NCBI RefSeq assembly: GCF_910596095.1
Contig: NC_056548.1
Span: 20,360,651-20,424,650 of the forward strand
Direction of reading: 5' to 3'
Length of the DNA stretch: 64,000 bases
Source of the DNA: Thunnus maccoyii
Taxonomy: Eukaryota; Chordata; Actinopteri; Scombriformes; Scombridae
The notes under the pieces were generated by a model. That model ran no database searches, was not told the DNA's origin, and saw only the letters and a program-made list of their open reading frames with translations. Positions 1 to 64,000 of the stretch are shown here, piece by piece (the first letter of the stretch is position 1; each line of letters starts with the position of its first letter). Position numbers and translations under genes: made by a program.

Positions 1-1029
1 ATTCCTTTCACTAACCCGAGACTGCTTTCTCACAGCCGAACTTATTTATAATTCTACCAAATACCTGCCAGTATGACATGAGTTTCAACCTCAAGGCTTT
101 GGAGAAACATAAAGAGGTACCTGAATGACAACAGTTGTCTTTATTCTATTTTTAGATGATACACTTTTCCCAGGTATTTGAGAAAAAATAGTCACAAGAA
201 ATTTAATATCTTGTACAAGTCCATCACAGTCTTTTACAAGACCGTTGGTGTTCTCGGCTAGAAGCCTGCTGAGGCAGGTCATCTGCACTGCCAATAACTA
301 ACACAGACTACCTTCATATCCCTATGCACGGTTCAACATGAATACCTGGCTTTACTTGCCCAATTAGTCCAGGTAGTCAGAGTTATACTTGCTCCTACAT
401 ATTTTCAATCGACAACCAGAACTGTATTATTTAACCATTATTAATTTTTTAAATATATTTTATTCCTACACATTGTACAGAAGCATTCACAGAGGGTGAA
501 TAGGATGTCAAAAACAAACTACTAGATCATACAGGTTGTGTGGACAAGCTTATCTGAGCTCATGTTGGTTAGTAATGGATCCACTCACAGAAATCAAGAG
601 GAGATGAGCAGCTTGTAATAATACAATGAGGGCATACAGGCACTCACATCGTGATTTTAGTATTGTTGTATAATTTATATCAGCCCACAGAGTTACATTT
701 GCATGTTTATCTTTGAGAATGTACCCCTGTTTCCATGTTTGCTTGATTTCACCAACAGCAGATTGGCCATTATCTGTTAAAATGGTATTTGTGTGTTTAA
801 AAAGCTCTTTCAAAAACCTATTTTGCATCAATGAAGTCGGATGCTGTATTACAATTTGTGGCTAACACAAATATATCTTTGTTTGAAGTAAAAAGTCAAT
901 TTCTGTTCTACATTTCGCTCCCTGTCCTCTCATATATCGCTCCAAATAATGGATGGAAGCATAAACTCAATGTGTTTTGAGTTCTTTATTCTCTATTACC
1001 TGCCTCATCTTTCAACTCTACATACTTAC
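1..1029 (-). other. scaf8: scaf8 intron 2 (5' part only)
   Basis: AT-rich intronic sequence. I see no further scaf8 exon, no RNA gene and no clear transposon end. A minus-strand open frame of 93 codons at 550-831 has no recognisable motif and no convincing acceptor/donor pair, so it is not called. Confidence 0.6.
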
Positions 1030-2113
1030 TTTTATAGCCTTGATTCCAGACTTTGTGATCTGGGTCATCTTGGCCTTGGAGATGGGCGGCTTGTACTCAT
1101 TCAACGAGTACAGCTGAAAAATGAAATGAGACAGGAGAAAACATCTTTTGTCATATAATATAGTAACTCAAACATAAAACAAGACTAGTAATAATAATGA
1201 TAAAAATAACACAACAACCATATGCCCATTGAATAATCAAATGCATTCTCCCTTCTAGCCTTTAAAACCTTTTATTTTGGTAAATGTTAGTGGTCAACAA
1301 AGCCACGAAGTACATAATGAGCTGATGTAGTGGGCTTGCCTCTGAGTTCGGTTATTTGTTTTGATACATCATTAAAACCATATAACCACTAACAACTGAA
1401 TCAGGTTTAGTCAGGTGTAAAATCTTAATCGTATTAGCTGTTACCTTGGAGTGCATAATGAGGTCAGCATTTACACTGACCATGACAAAGGACAGACAGA
1501 CTTTACTGTCAATGCAGACTTATGATGGCTACGCTACTAGCTGGGAGCCCTTTGATAGCCAGCATTAACTGTCTGCTAGATTATCACAAGTCATTTTTTT
1601 TGCTCTGTGCAATTAAACACCAGGCAGCTAAATAATTCAGCCATAGTTAGCTACATTGCATTAATTATCTGGCAAAGCGCCAGAGGGAAGCGATACATTT
1701 CACCCACGTCGATATTAAACTAACGTTAGCTCGCCAAGTTATCACGCAACTGAGGCGGGTTTGCTAAGTTGTAGGTTAGCTAGTTACCGTTAGCACCAGT
1801 CTGTGGAAAATATTTGCTCAGACTGGCAGCCTAACCCACGCTCCGTGTATTAAGAGTCACTCTCTTCACAGCAACAAGCCGGGTGGTTAACATAAAACCG
1901 GCTGAATTAGCCACTGTGTAAATTAACGTTATGGCTGTATTGTTGTGCACTGATAGCGGCCTTATGTGAGGCAGCCCTCCGCTCATTTTCTGCTAGTCAA
2001 TGCTAACGTTAGCTACTGCAAACGTGAATAAGAACATTTCTACAACCGACACGTTCAACATTTTACAACGGTTTCAAACCAACCTCGTTGTTAAAGGCTT
2101 TGACGGCCTCCAT
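1030..2113 (-). CDS. scaf8: SCAF8 N-terminus, coding exons 1-2 (gene continues off the left edge)
   Basis: SCAF8 binds the phosphorylated C-terminal domain of RNA polymerase II through an N-terminal CID and takes part in transcription and polyadenylation-site choice in the nucleus. Exon 1 coding part is 2084-2113 (10 codons, MEAVKAFNNE), ending at a GAG|GTTGGT donor. Exon 2 is 1030-1113 (28 codons), starting LYSLNEYKPPISKAK after a TTTTTCAG acceptor and ending IKAIK at a strong GTAAGTATG donor. Both junctions are phase 0. The residues match the start of the vertebrate SCAF8 CID (MEAVKTFNSE then LYSLN.YKPPISKAKMTQITK) almost one for one; the closely related SCAF4 is the alternative. The third exon (FYKHVVQSVEKF-type sequence) was not found in positions 1-1029, so intron 2 extends past the window edge. 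Only 38 residues are present, so no more of the protein can be judged. Confidence 0.93.
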
Positions 2114-2300
2114 AGTATTGTAATTTCGGCTCGCAGGTGGCTGTAAATATTTACAGATATCTCCTCAATAACCGGTTTGAGACATGCATGCTCGACGTTT
2201 GGTGAGATGGAGGAGACTGCCAATATGGCGCATAACCACAGTGGAAATCTACAGAGAGCCCAGCGACCCCAAGCGGCAACCACTGGTCACTACAAGTAAC
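1690..2300 (-). promoter_or_regulatory. scaf8: scaf8 promoter and 5' UTR region
   Basis: This block around and upstream of the scaf8 start codon (2113) is richer in CG dinucleotides than the flanking AT-rich DNA. No TATA box sits at an obvious distance. CAATATGGCGCA at 2221-2232 resembles a YY1 core (ATGGCG), a common element just downstream of housekeeping start sites. Transcription probably begins near 2200-2290. The exact start cannot be read from sequence. Confidence 0.5.
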
Positions 2301-2309
2301 GCCTCCTGA

Positions 2310-2400
2310 TTTTTCTTCTTCTTCTTCGTTGATTCTTGGTAGGCGGTTTGCATCCAAAATGTTGCAATACCGCCATCTACTGGATTTAAAATAAGACTCA
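2310..2400. repeat. Possible dispersed-repeat fragment
   Basis: The stretch TTGCAATACCGCCATCTACTGG-like at about 2362-2383 is a phrase I associate with dispersed repeats in fish genomes. No terminal repeats or target duplication are visible, so family and boundaries are unknown. Confidence 0.25.
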
Positions 2401-2514
2401 ATTCTCCTATCTAATCTAAATAGTTATATATAAAATAAAATCAGAATTAAAAAATAAATAAAGCTCTTCATAGCATAATCCAAATAAAACTACTGTGGAA
2501 AAATATTCAGTCTT

Positions 2515-3932
2515 AAGATAACACTTTATTTCCCTGTATACAAACAAGCACACTGACTTTCAGACCACAATTGAGATCAAATAAAATTTTTACATCACAC
2601 ATCCATGTACAACTATTTACAGAGTTAATATTTAACATGCACAACGTTATCCAGAAAATAAGAAAAAAAAACATAGAACAAAAACATCTTTGTGCCTGGA
2701 GCTTGTTTGTGGCCCCACCAGTCAGAGGCCTCTGCTTGGCCAGAGCTTTGTAAACCTGTTGCTCTCTGTCACATAAAGCCTGATTCCTATATGTGGACGA
2801 CCCCCTGATCATCTGCTTATCTGTAACTACTACACTGTTTGGGTCTGCTGGGCTTGTTTGTAAAATGGGGGGAACTTAAGGAACAATATCCAAGTTTTTT
2901 CCTGAGAATTGTCCATCATACAGCTTGTGCTTCTACATCCTGCCTCTAGTTCCAATATACTGTATAAACTATTTAGGCCTATATTAGTTAGTGATTAGGT
3001 TTTTATTACCATTGCTGACTATAATAAGTTGTTTGTTACCATCAATGTTTGTGGACTACAACATATACCAACAAAAACTCCAAAGCATATTTGCATTTAG
3101 GTTGGAATTCTTCATTTGAAAAATTGTTTGTTTTGGAGAAGACATAATAGCCTTTCACACTCAAAATAAGGTGATTACTGGGTAAAGTAGAACAGTTTTC
3201 AAAACTGCCATATCAAAATGTCTTACACTGCAGTGAAAATGATTTGTAATTTTACTTCAACCCATCAAAAATCCCCTTTTAAAAAGAAAATTTGACATGA
3301 TTCATGATGCACATTTACTCTGTAAGTGCAGCCTCCAGTGTTCACTCTGGAACCGCCTTCATGATAAATATGACCATGTCATTTCTAAAGCGAACAACAC
3401 ACACCAATGATTCACAATAGTTGCTGTAAAACACATGTAACAGAAAGTGATGGTGCATGGCACCAATAAGAGACTCAAAACAGTTAAAAACTTGTTCACT
3501 ACTGATGAAATCAAAATAGATAAAAACATACTTTAAAAACAAGTGTTTCCATGCAGAAAAGAATGGATCCATTATTTCAACGTACTCCACCATTCTGAAT
3601 ATTAAAACAAATTACGGACAGGCTCACAGAATTACAACATAAAAACAGTCATCTGTAAAATTAGCTAATCTTACAAATCAAACAGTAAAAGTAATACTAA
3701 GACACATTCCACATTTTAATGTGACCTGCTAATCATATAATGTCTGCACTGATTCCATTTAGGAACTAAAAAAAACTCTTCTTCATAGATCCATTTACTT
3801 GTTGAATAGCACTTAATGTCCACTAATATGGCACAATAGTCTCAATTAAAAATTGACATCAGTGTGTGTGTCCATAGTGTGAATATGAAGTCCTCTGAGT
3901 CCAAACACAGTAAAACCAGTCATAAGGAGTGT
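2515..3932 (-). other. cnksr3: cnksr3/ipcef1 3' untranslated region with poly(A) signal
   Basis: About 1.4 kb of AT-rich DNA with no conserved frame follows the stop codon. On the minus strand an AATAAA signal lies at 2530-2525 (TTTATT on the plus strand), so cleavage is expected near 2500-2515. This leaves only about 200-300 bp before the presumed scaf8 start site. No RNA gene was recognised within it. Confidence 0.65.
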
Positions 3933-52249
<48,317 letters not shown>

Positions 52250-52600
52250 GGCTTCTTTCAACACAATGTCAGTGACCAAAATACGCCAAAATTTGGCGCC
52301 GGTGATTCAAGAAATGTGTAAAAAATATAAAGCCTCTTTGCTATCACATTCTTCACAACAGCTCAGTGCTGTCCGTCTGTTTGTGTTCACTCACTGAACC
52401 ACTCTGTACTAGCATGACTGGAGGCTGGACTGAAATCCCCTACAGCTCCTCAGCGCCCGGTCTGGGATCTATGTTGCATTCACGTACAGCTGGGATACTG
52501 GGAATTATAACAATACGCTCGCAAAAATAACGACCAAGCAAGACCAGAGGCTGCTTGTTCCTCAGATCCTGGTAGAATGGCAATAAGGTGTGTCGTTTTG
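52250..52600 (-). promoter_or_regulatory. cnksr3: cnksr3 5' UTR and proximal promoter region
   Basis: Sequence immediately upstream of the start codon. It contains a GGCGCC palindrome at about 52296-52301 and a locally CG-richer patch around 52440-52470, then returns to AT-rich DNA. No TATA box at a convincing distance was found. The transcription start is probably between 52300 and 52470; this is positional inference only. Confidence 0.4.
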
Positions 52601-55600
52601 ATGTTATTAATATTATACTGGAATAATATATTATACTGGTCCTATAGCCTATTGAGTTTGTTCATAGAGCCTGTGTTTAAGCTTCACGCAACCAATTTAT
52701 AACATGATAAATTGCCTCATTTGTCAAAGTTAGTCTTTTTGATTGATATTACAACAACTAAATGTATCATTAGTTCTGATTAAAAGCAGTGAACAGTGTG
52801 TTCAATGAATTTGTGGGACATGAAATTGGGAGCTTTACGAGGTGCAGTGAACGTCGCGTATGATGTAGGTAGCTTCTGTGTTCACCGCCCTCATTTGAAA
52901 CTGGAGGCGTGTAAATATGAGTGTGTGTGTGTTGCCCACTTGATATGTGGTTGCTCCTGAAAAAGACAAAGCTAATTTCATGATACACACGATTACACAC
53001 GATAGGCCTACTTCAAGTATCAAAAATTAAACAATGCTCCATAGTTGGAAATCAGTGCAATTTGTGAAGTGTGTGTTAAACCTTTTTTCGTCTATCTGAT
53101 GAGTCATGTGATAATGCCCTACTGACATGACATGAATTAATTTGTTTGATAAAAATCATATGTGCAGTCACTAAGTTATGATACCATGTATGAAAAACAG
53201 CAAAATCAGCAGGTTCTGTTTTCACTAAACTGAATGTGACTCACCACTGCTCTCTGTTGGTAACTTGCTTCTTTGCAAGCTATGTAGTAGTGGGCTGCTC
53301 TACAGTCCTCCCAAAACTGCTATACACAATAATCCTTCACATTGTGTACAATCTCATTAACTAATTTAGAAAATGTCCCCAATCCAATAATATAATGAAA
53401 CTATATAATAAAAAGCTATAAATGAGTCTGATGGTTGTCCCAGCTACAGTGGAGAGTCAATTCACAATTACCTGAGCAACCCAGTTAAAAGATGTTATTG
53501 TATTAATTTTTAAATTAATATAACTAGACAAAAAGACAAGAAGAAAAACAAAACTGTTTTCAGGAGTAAACTTCAAAGAAACCCCTTGAAATCCTTTTGG
53601 ATAGTGATTGTTTTTCCCTGACAGTGACAATATATGATGTAGGCCCATAAAGAATTCAAGCATTTGAATAAACAGCATTTAACTATTTTCAGCTTATTTC
53701 TTTGGTCTTGGTCCTGGTCCTGGGACTGGTGGAAGCAACTGGTGTGCAGTGTGTTTACTGTGTTGCAACAGGTGGCTACTATGCAAAAGATTAGAAATCA
53801 TGGAAAACACATTAGGTAGAATCTGTATTAAAATGATGCTTAGGGAGTATATGAATAATAAGAAAATAACCTTCTTCAGTTTAGAAAGTCAAGGTTCCTT
53901 TACTGTAAGGATATTTTACACATTGGGAGTATTACATCTTTTTTTCCCATGTTTAGTTATTAGGAAGATTTGTTAACTATTTAAGTACTGTTTGTTAAAA
54001 ATGGTTCCTGATAGAAAGTAACCTTTACAGGTTCATTGTTTCCTAAATCTGAAACACACCTTGCATGGGAGATTCCCAGCCCTTCCCATCACACCACTAC
54101 TGTACAGCTGGAAGCTGTTGTATACTCTGCACTGTAATCATCTGCAGATTAAACAGGGGTACACATCAATTTGCTGTCAAGCAAAAAAAAAGAAAGAAAA
54201 AATACTGGAAGCCACAATACAGTGCTATTTGTTCTGCTTCTTTTCTTTTCCTTGTTTGGACTTGCTGGCGTCCCTACCAGTTAGACTAAACTAAGACCTG
54301 TTGTGAATAAGAGTCTTTTCTTTAGATTAAAGTTAATCAAAATTATCTCCCCGTGCTATCTCTGAGAGTAACTTTGGCGATGACTGACAGGTAGGATGCC
54401 TGCGGAAAGCTTTTATAGGAAGACATTTTTCTCGAGTTAAAACCTGCAGAACAAAAACAAGAATGAATATAATGAGGATGGGTGTTATTAGCACAGTATA
54501 AGGTACAAATATGGAGTTTGGGTGGAGACTATACAACATATTGCAGCCTTGGGTGACTAATGGCCTTTCAGTCAATTATGCCTCTAATATCCTTCTAGAC
54601 AAAATGCTGTATATGCTTGTAGTGTACATTGTTGCCATGCACTGCAAACAACATATCTGACAGTGAACGGGGGAGTCAGAGCCATGCTCAGTTCTCATGG
54701 GAGTGGGGTGGATTGAAGGGGATTTGGATAGTGTGGAATTCAGGGGAGGTCCTCCCTGATAGGATTAAGTGAATCATGGGATTGTTGTTGAGGTGAGGCG
54801 GAGGGATTGAGGCGGTATTTGGTCTGCTAAGGAAGATGCTTTAGCCTGGAAAAACATGAGCGACAAATGCAATACTGGAAGATCAGTTTTGACTATTTGT
54901 GCTGTTTTAGGTTAGAACTACAGAAAAAAAGTTTACACTACCTCATGCAAAAGGTCACCTTACATAACCAAGCTTCATCCCAAGCTCCCCAAATACTAAC
55001 ATTAAAACAAAGACTTGTAAAGATAAGCAAACTCTGCATGATCTCTGTTGTATTTCGAATCAACATTTATTCCAGACTCAAAATACAGGAAGTCCAGTTT
55101 TGGCATTGTGTATTATTCTGGGATCTACATTAAGATTGGGCTAATAATGTCATATAAACAAAGGCAGGCACATGAAACATCAGCACAGGAAGTTATCCAC
55201 TTCACTATCTAAGATGACAGGATATGAAGAGCTAAAGATGTTTTTATAACACAAACAAACCCACTTCCTGCCCTTGACAGGTTTGCTCTATAAACACCGA
55301 ACAGATTTACTCTTGGATAGGAAATGTCACATACCCTGGTCTGTAGCTAAAACACACAGCATGTGACACAGTCTCATGTGTGTCGCCACAAACCCTGCCC
55401 CATATGTTTTGGCAGCATTCATGGGGGTGGCCATATTGTAGGCTATATGTTTATCACATAACATAACATCAGGGATTCTGAATGTTATACAGGACTATAA
55501 GGAATTAGAAATTCATAATGAAAGTTATTAAGATGTCCCAGTATTTGAATTGCTGCCAATTATTATTTTTAATGCTCTTTTCTTTCCTTTTAGAGGCAAG

Positions 55601-55890
55601 TGGACCAGATCATCAACATTAGTATTAACACTAATGACTCCTCACAGTGTAAGTGAGGGGCGTAGGCTGATATAAAGAAAGTAGTGTAGTAAAAAAAAAA
55701 ACACACAGAACAGCCTGTGTGGTGATCTTGTTGCTGGGGACTTAAGGCTCAGAGGGAAGGTGAAGCTACGTAGTCTTCAAGTGTCTTATGGCTCCATTAG
55801 GGAAGAAAATACATTTCACATACTCACATAAACCAAAATATAGACTTATATATAGATTTCCAAATAAAAAATGTACTTGTCCGTGTAGTT
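52601..55890. other. Intergenic region between cnksr3 and qpct
   Basis: About 3.3 kb of AT-rich DNA between the cnksr3 promoter and the qpct 3' end; both genes are on the minus strand. Only short open stretches without motifs. No RNA gene or transposon terminus recognised. Confidence 0.6.
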
Positions 55891-55897
55891 GAGGGTT

Positions 55898-55903
55898 TTT
55901 ATT
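55898..55903 (-). terminator. qpct: qpct poly(A) signal
   Basis: AATAAA on the minus strand (TTTATT on the plus strand), about 155 bp beyond the qpct stop codon. It is the first canonical hexamer found downstream of the stop. Confidence 0.6.
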
Positions 55904-56058
55904 TCAACCTCACATCTCAATCATTATGTTAACAAATCCATATTGTTGGTATTTAAAGAGGAGTAAATGCAGTGTATTCTTATAAAATAACAGTTGAAGA
56001 TCTTTTCTATGGTGAAACATCAAAAGAAAGAAAGTTGTCGAAAGGAATGCTGGGGGTT

Positions 56059-62458
<6,400 letters not shown>

Positions 62459-62554
62459 TCCCGACTCTCCTCTTGTGAAAGCTACAGATCATGTGAAAAG
62501 CAGGAGGGAGGACCCGAGGCTCTCTAAACCACAGCGCGTCACTACACTGCTATG

Positions 62555-62576
62555 TATGTGCGTGTGTGTGTGCGTG

Positions 62577-62624
<48 letters not shown>
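62555..62624. repeat. Compound (GT)n microsatellite in the qpct upstream region
   Basis: Interrupted GT/GC-containing repeat then pure (TG)n at about 62580-62624. It starts about 100 bp upstream of the first qpct ATG (62458), so it lies in the presumed promoter or 5' UTR. Confidence 0.95.
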
Positions 62625-62626
<2 letters not shown>

Positions 62627-63185
62627 TCATCTACTCCTTGGATCCACAGTGGAACAATGCCACATGTGACCCCATACTTTGATAACTGCTCATTTTCACC
62701 AACCCATCAATACATTTTCAGAATACCTTGAGTCTGGATTTGACAAGAAATGGCCTGATGGGACTCATTATATGCTATGTGCTAATTAACGGTTAATTTT
62801 CAAACAGGAGTACCATAGCTTATTTGACGGAAGAAAATCATATGTATAATTTCTATAAAGATAATTCTTGCAAAATCTACAAAATCTTTAATAAGATACA
62901 ATAACTTTTTTTTCTTTTCTTATTTGTGGAGGGTAAATAATAACATAGAATATTAATTTACTTATTAATTTAATTACCTTTCTTTCTTTTTTAAACTTTA
63001 TTGAAAGTGTGCAATCACAAACACGCCAGCGGGACTAAAGGGTGTAATACATTTAGGGGAAAAAGGTGGTTAAATTAATGTCTTATTAAGCTATAAACTT
63101 AAAAAGTTTTCTTGTTGTACATTTAGATATTGAAGAAATGTATTGTTTGATCATTTAATTACTTTCCGTGAAAGTGCGAGCAGCG
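62625..63185. other. Divergent intergenic region between qpct and the next gene
   Basis: About 560 bp, AT-rich, between two head-to-head genes. No coding or RNA feature recognised. Confidence 0.6.
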
Positions 63186-63190
63186 CTTGC

Positions 63191-63238
63191 TACGTCACCT
63201 ACCACGTGGTCTCACTCTCACGTGGTTAAACCGGAAGT
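63191..63238 (+). promoter_or_regulatory. Promoter element cluster: CRE-like site, two E-boxes, ETS site
   Basis: Within 48 bp there are TACGTCAC (63191-63198, CRE-like), the palindrome ACCACGTGGT (63201-63210), a second CACGTG (63219-63224) and CCGGAAGT (63231-63238, ETS/GABP type). CACGTG sites bind USF, MYC/MAX and TFEB/TFE3 proteins. The cluster lies 100-150 bp upstream of the ATG at 63341 with no TATA box, which fits a housekeeping-type promoter for the plus-strand gene. It could also act on qpct, about 750 bp away in the other direction. Confidence 0.65.
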
Positions 63239-63340
63239 TTGCGCCGTTCAACCAATACATCCATGCTTGCAACTATAACCAGAACAGACTTGTCACACTT
63301 ATAAATATATTTTGTTCCTGTAATTGCCCGCGTTTTTTGC

Positions 63341-63445
63341 ATGTCAGCAGCGATGTCTCAGGAGGTCTGCGGTCTGAAGGCTCAGCTGAAAGAGAAAGAG
63401 AAAGAGATTGCTGCTCTGAAGAAGAAACTGGCTCAACTGGAAAAG
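63341..63445 (+). CDS. First coding exon of an unidentified gene with an N-terminal coiled coil
   Basis: An ATG at 63341 (or the in-frame ATG at 63353) opens 35 codons: MSAAMSQEVCGLKAQLKEKE then KEIAALKKKLAQLEK, ending at AAG|GTATGC, a good donor in phase 0. The Leu/Ala heptad pattern and dense Lys/Glu predict a short coiled coil. The promoter cluster just upstream supports a real gene start. The gene continues past the right edge. Product not identified: the spacing of EV, L-x-A, K-E-x-E-I and L-K-x-K-L-A faintly resembles the start of MOCS3 as I remember it, but a short coiled coil is weak evidence. Confidence 0.7.
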
Positions 63446-64000
63446 GTATGCAAGACTGGTTTGTAACCAGAGATAAAAATTTGTCAGTGGCCCAAATTTG
63501 CAAGCTGTGTTTACAGAAACAAGTCAGCCTAATTTTCTATCCAACACAGTGCAGCTACAGCGTTCATTTTCTGGTTAGTCAAGGCTACATAACGTTAGCA
63601 AACTATGCTTATTGTTGTCAGGGTCAGATGAGCACGTTTGACAGTGCTGTAAGTACACTTTTATAATTAACTTGCACACTTAAAGACGAACTGACCTCTC
63701 AGGAAAATAGCTGAGAAGAGATGAAAAACTCCATAATATCAGCCATCAGTAGGCACACACGTACATCCATAAAATCACTGCAGATGCGGGGTAACAACAG
63801 TTAGCACACATAGATGAAAATACACCTGCTATAGGTCATTTTCTATGTAGATATTACTACATTTCAACTACAAATGGTCTTTCTTAGGTAAAGATGAGGG
63901 TGTGAGCACACCTATATGGATGAGCTGTGATGGCATGTCAGACAAATGTTTCAATTATTGGTATTGATCACACAAATACTGACACTAATATCCCATTGTA
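63446..64000 (+). other. Intron 1 (5' part) of the plus-strand gene
   Basis: 555 bp of AT-rich sequence to the window edge with no second exon, RNA gene or repeat recognised. Confidence 0.5.

Noticed and set aside
550..831. 93-codon minus-strand open frame considered as the next scaf8 exon
   Set aside because: Residues do not match the SCAF8 CID continuation and no suitable acceptor/donor pair flanks it.

Overview
The window is vertebrate nuclear DNA, almost certainly from a ray-finned (teleost) fish. Its genes are split by GT-AG introns, it has many long (CA)n/(GT)n/(GA)n microsatellites and several short non-autonomous DNA transposons of types common in fish, and its proteins match vertebrate families well. 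There is no prokaryotic content, rRNA or CRISPR array. All gene models were built by hand from reading frame, splice sites and intron phase. Names come from remembered family sequences, not from a search.

Layout, left to right. (1) About 1-2.3 kb, minus strand: the first two coding exons of scaf8 (CTD-interacting SR-type RNA-processing factor); the rest lies off the left edge. (2) About 2.5-52.4 kb, minus strand: one very large gene, cnksr3 joined to ipcef1. I can chain 24 coding exons with consistent phase into a 1004-residue protein: SAM, CRIC, PDZ, DUF1170, PH, then the IPCEF1 C-terminal region. Intron 1 alone is 16.6 kb. Reading through a splice donor inside exon 13 gives a 544-residue CNK3-only protein with its own conserved C-terminus. 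A possible internal first exon near 10.9 kb could start an IPCEF1-like protein. (3) About 52.4-55.9 kb: an intergenic gap with nothing recognised. (4) About 55.9-62.5 kb, minus strand: a complete seven-exon secreted glutaminyl-peptide cyclotransferase (qpct). (5) From 63.2 kb, plus strand: a promoter-like block (CRE-like site, two CACGTG E-boxes, ETS site) and the first coding exon of an unidentified gene starting with a short coiled coil; it runs off the right edge.

Introns carry mobile-element remnants. These include a 286-bp hAT-type element with a perfect 8-bp target duplication in qpct intron 4, a 1.34-kb element with long terminal inverted repeats, iterated subterminal motifs and a 167-bp (GA)n core in cnksr3 intron 4, and a 1.5-kb hAT-like element with a large internal fold-back in cnksr3 intron 1.

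The genes do not form an operon-like unit. CNK3 is a scaffold in Ras/ERK and aldosterone/ENaC signalling, IPCEF1 binds cytohesin ARF-GEFs, SCAF8 binds RNA polymerase II, and QPCT forms N-terminal pyroglutamate on secreted peptides. The most interesting biology is the undivided CNK3-IPCEF1 gene and the visible sequence switches that could split its output into CNK3-only, IPCEF1-only and full-length products.
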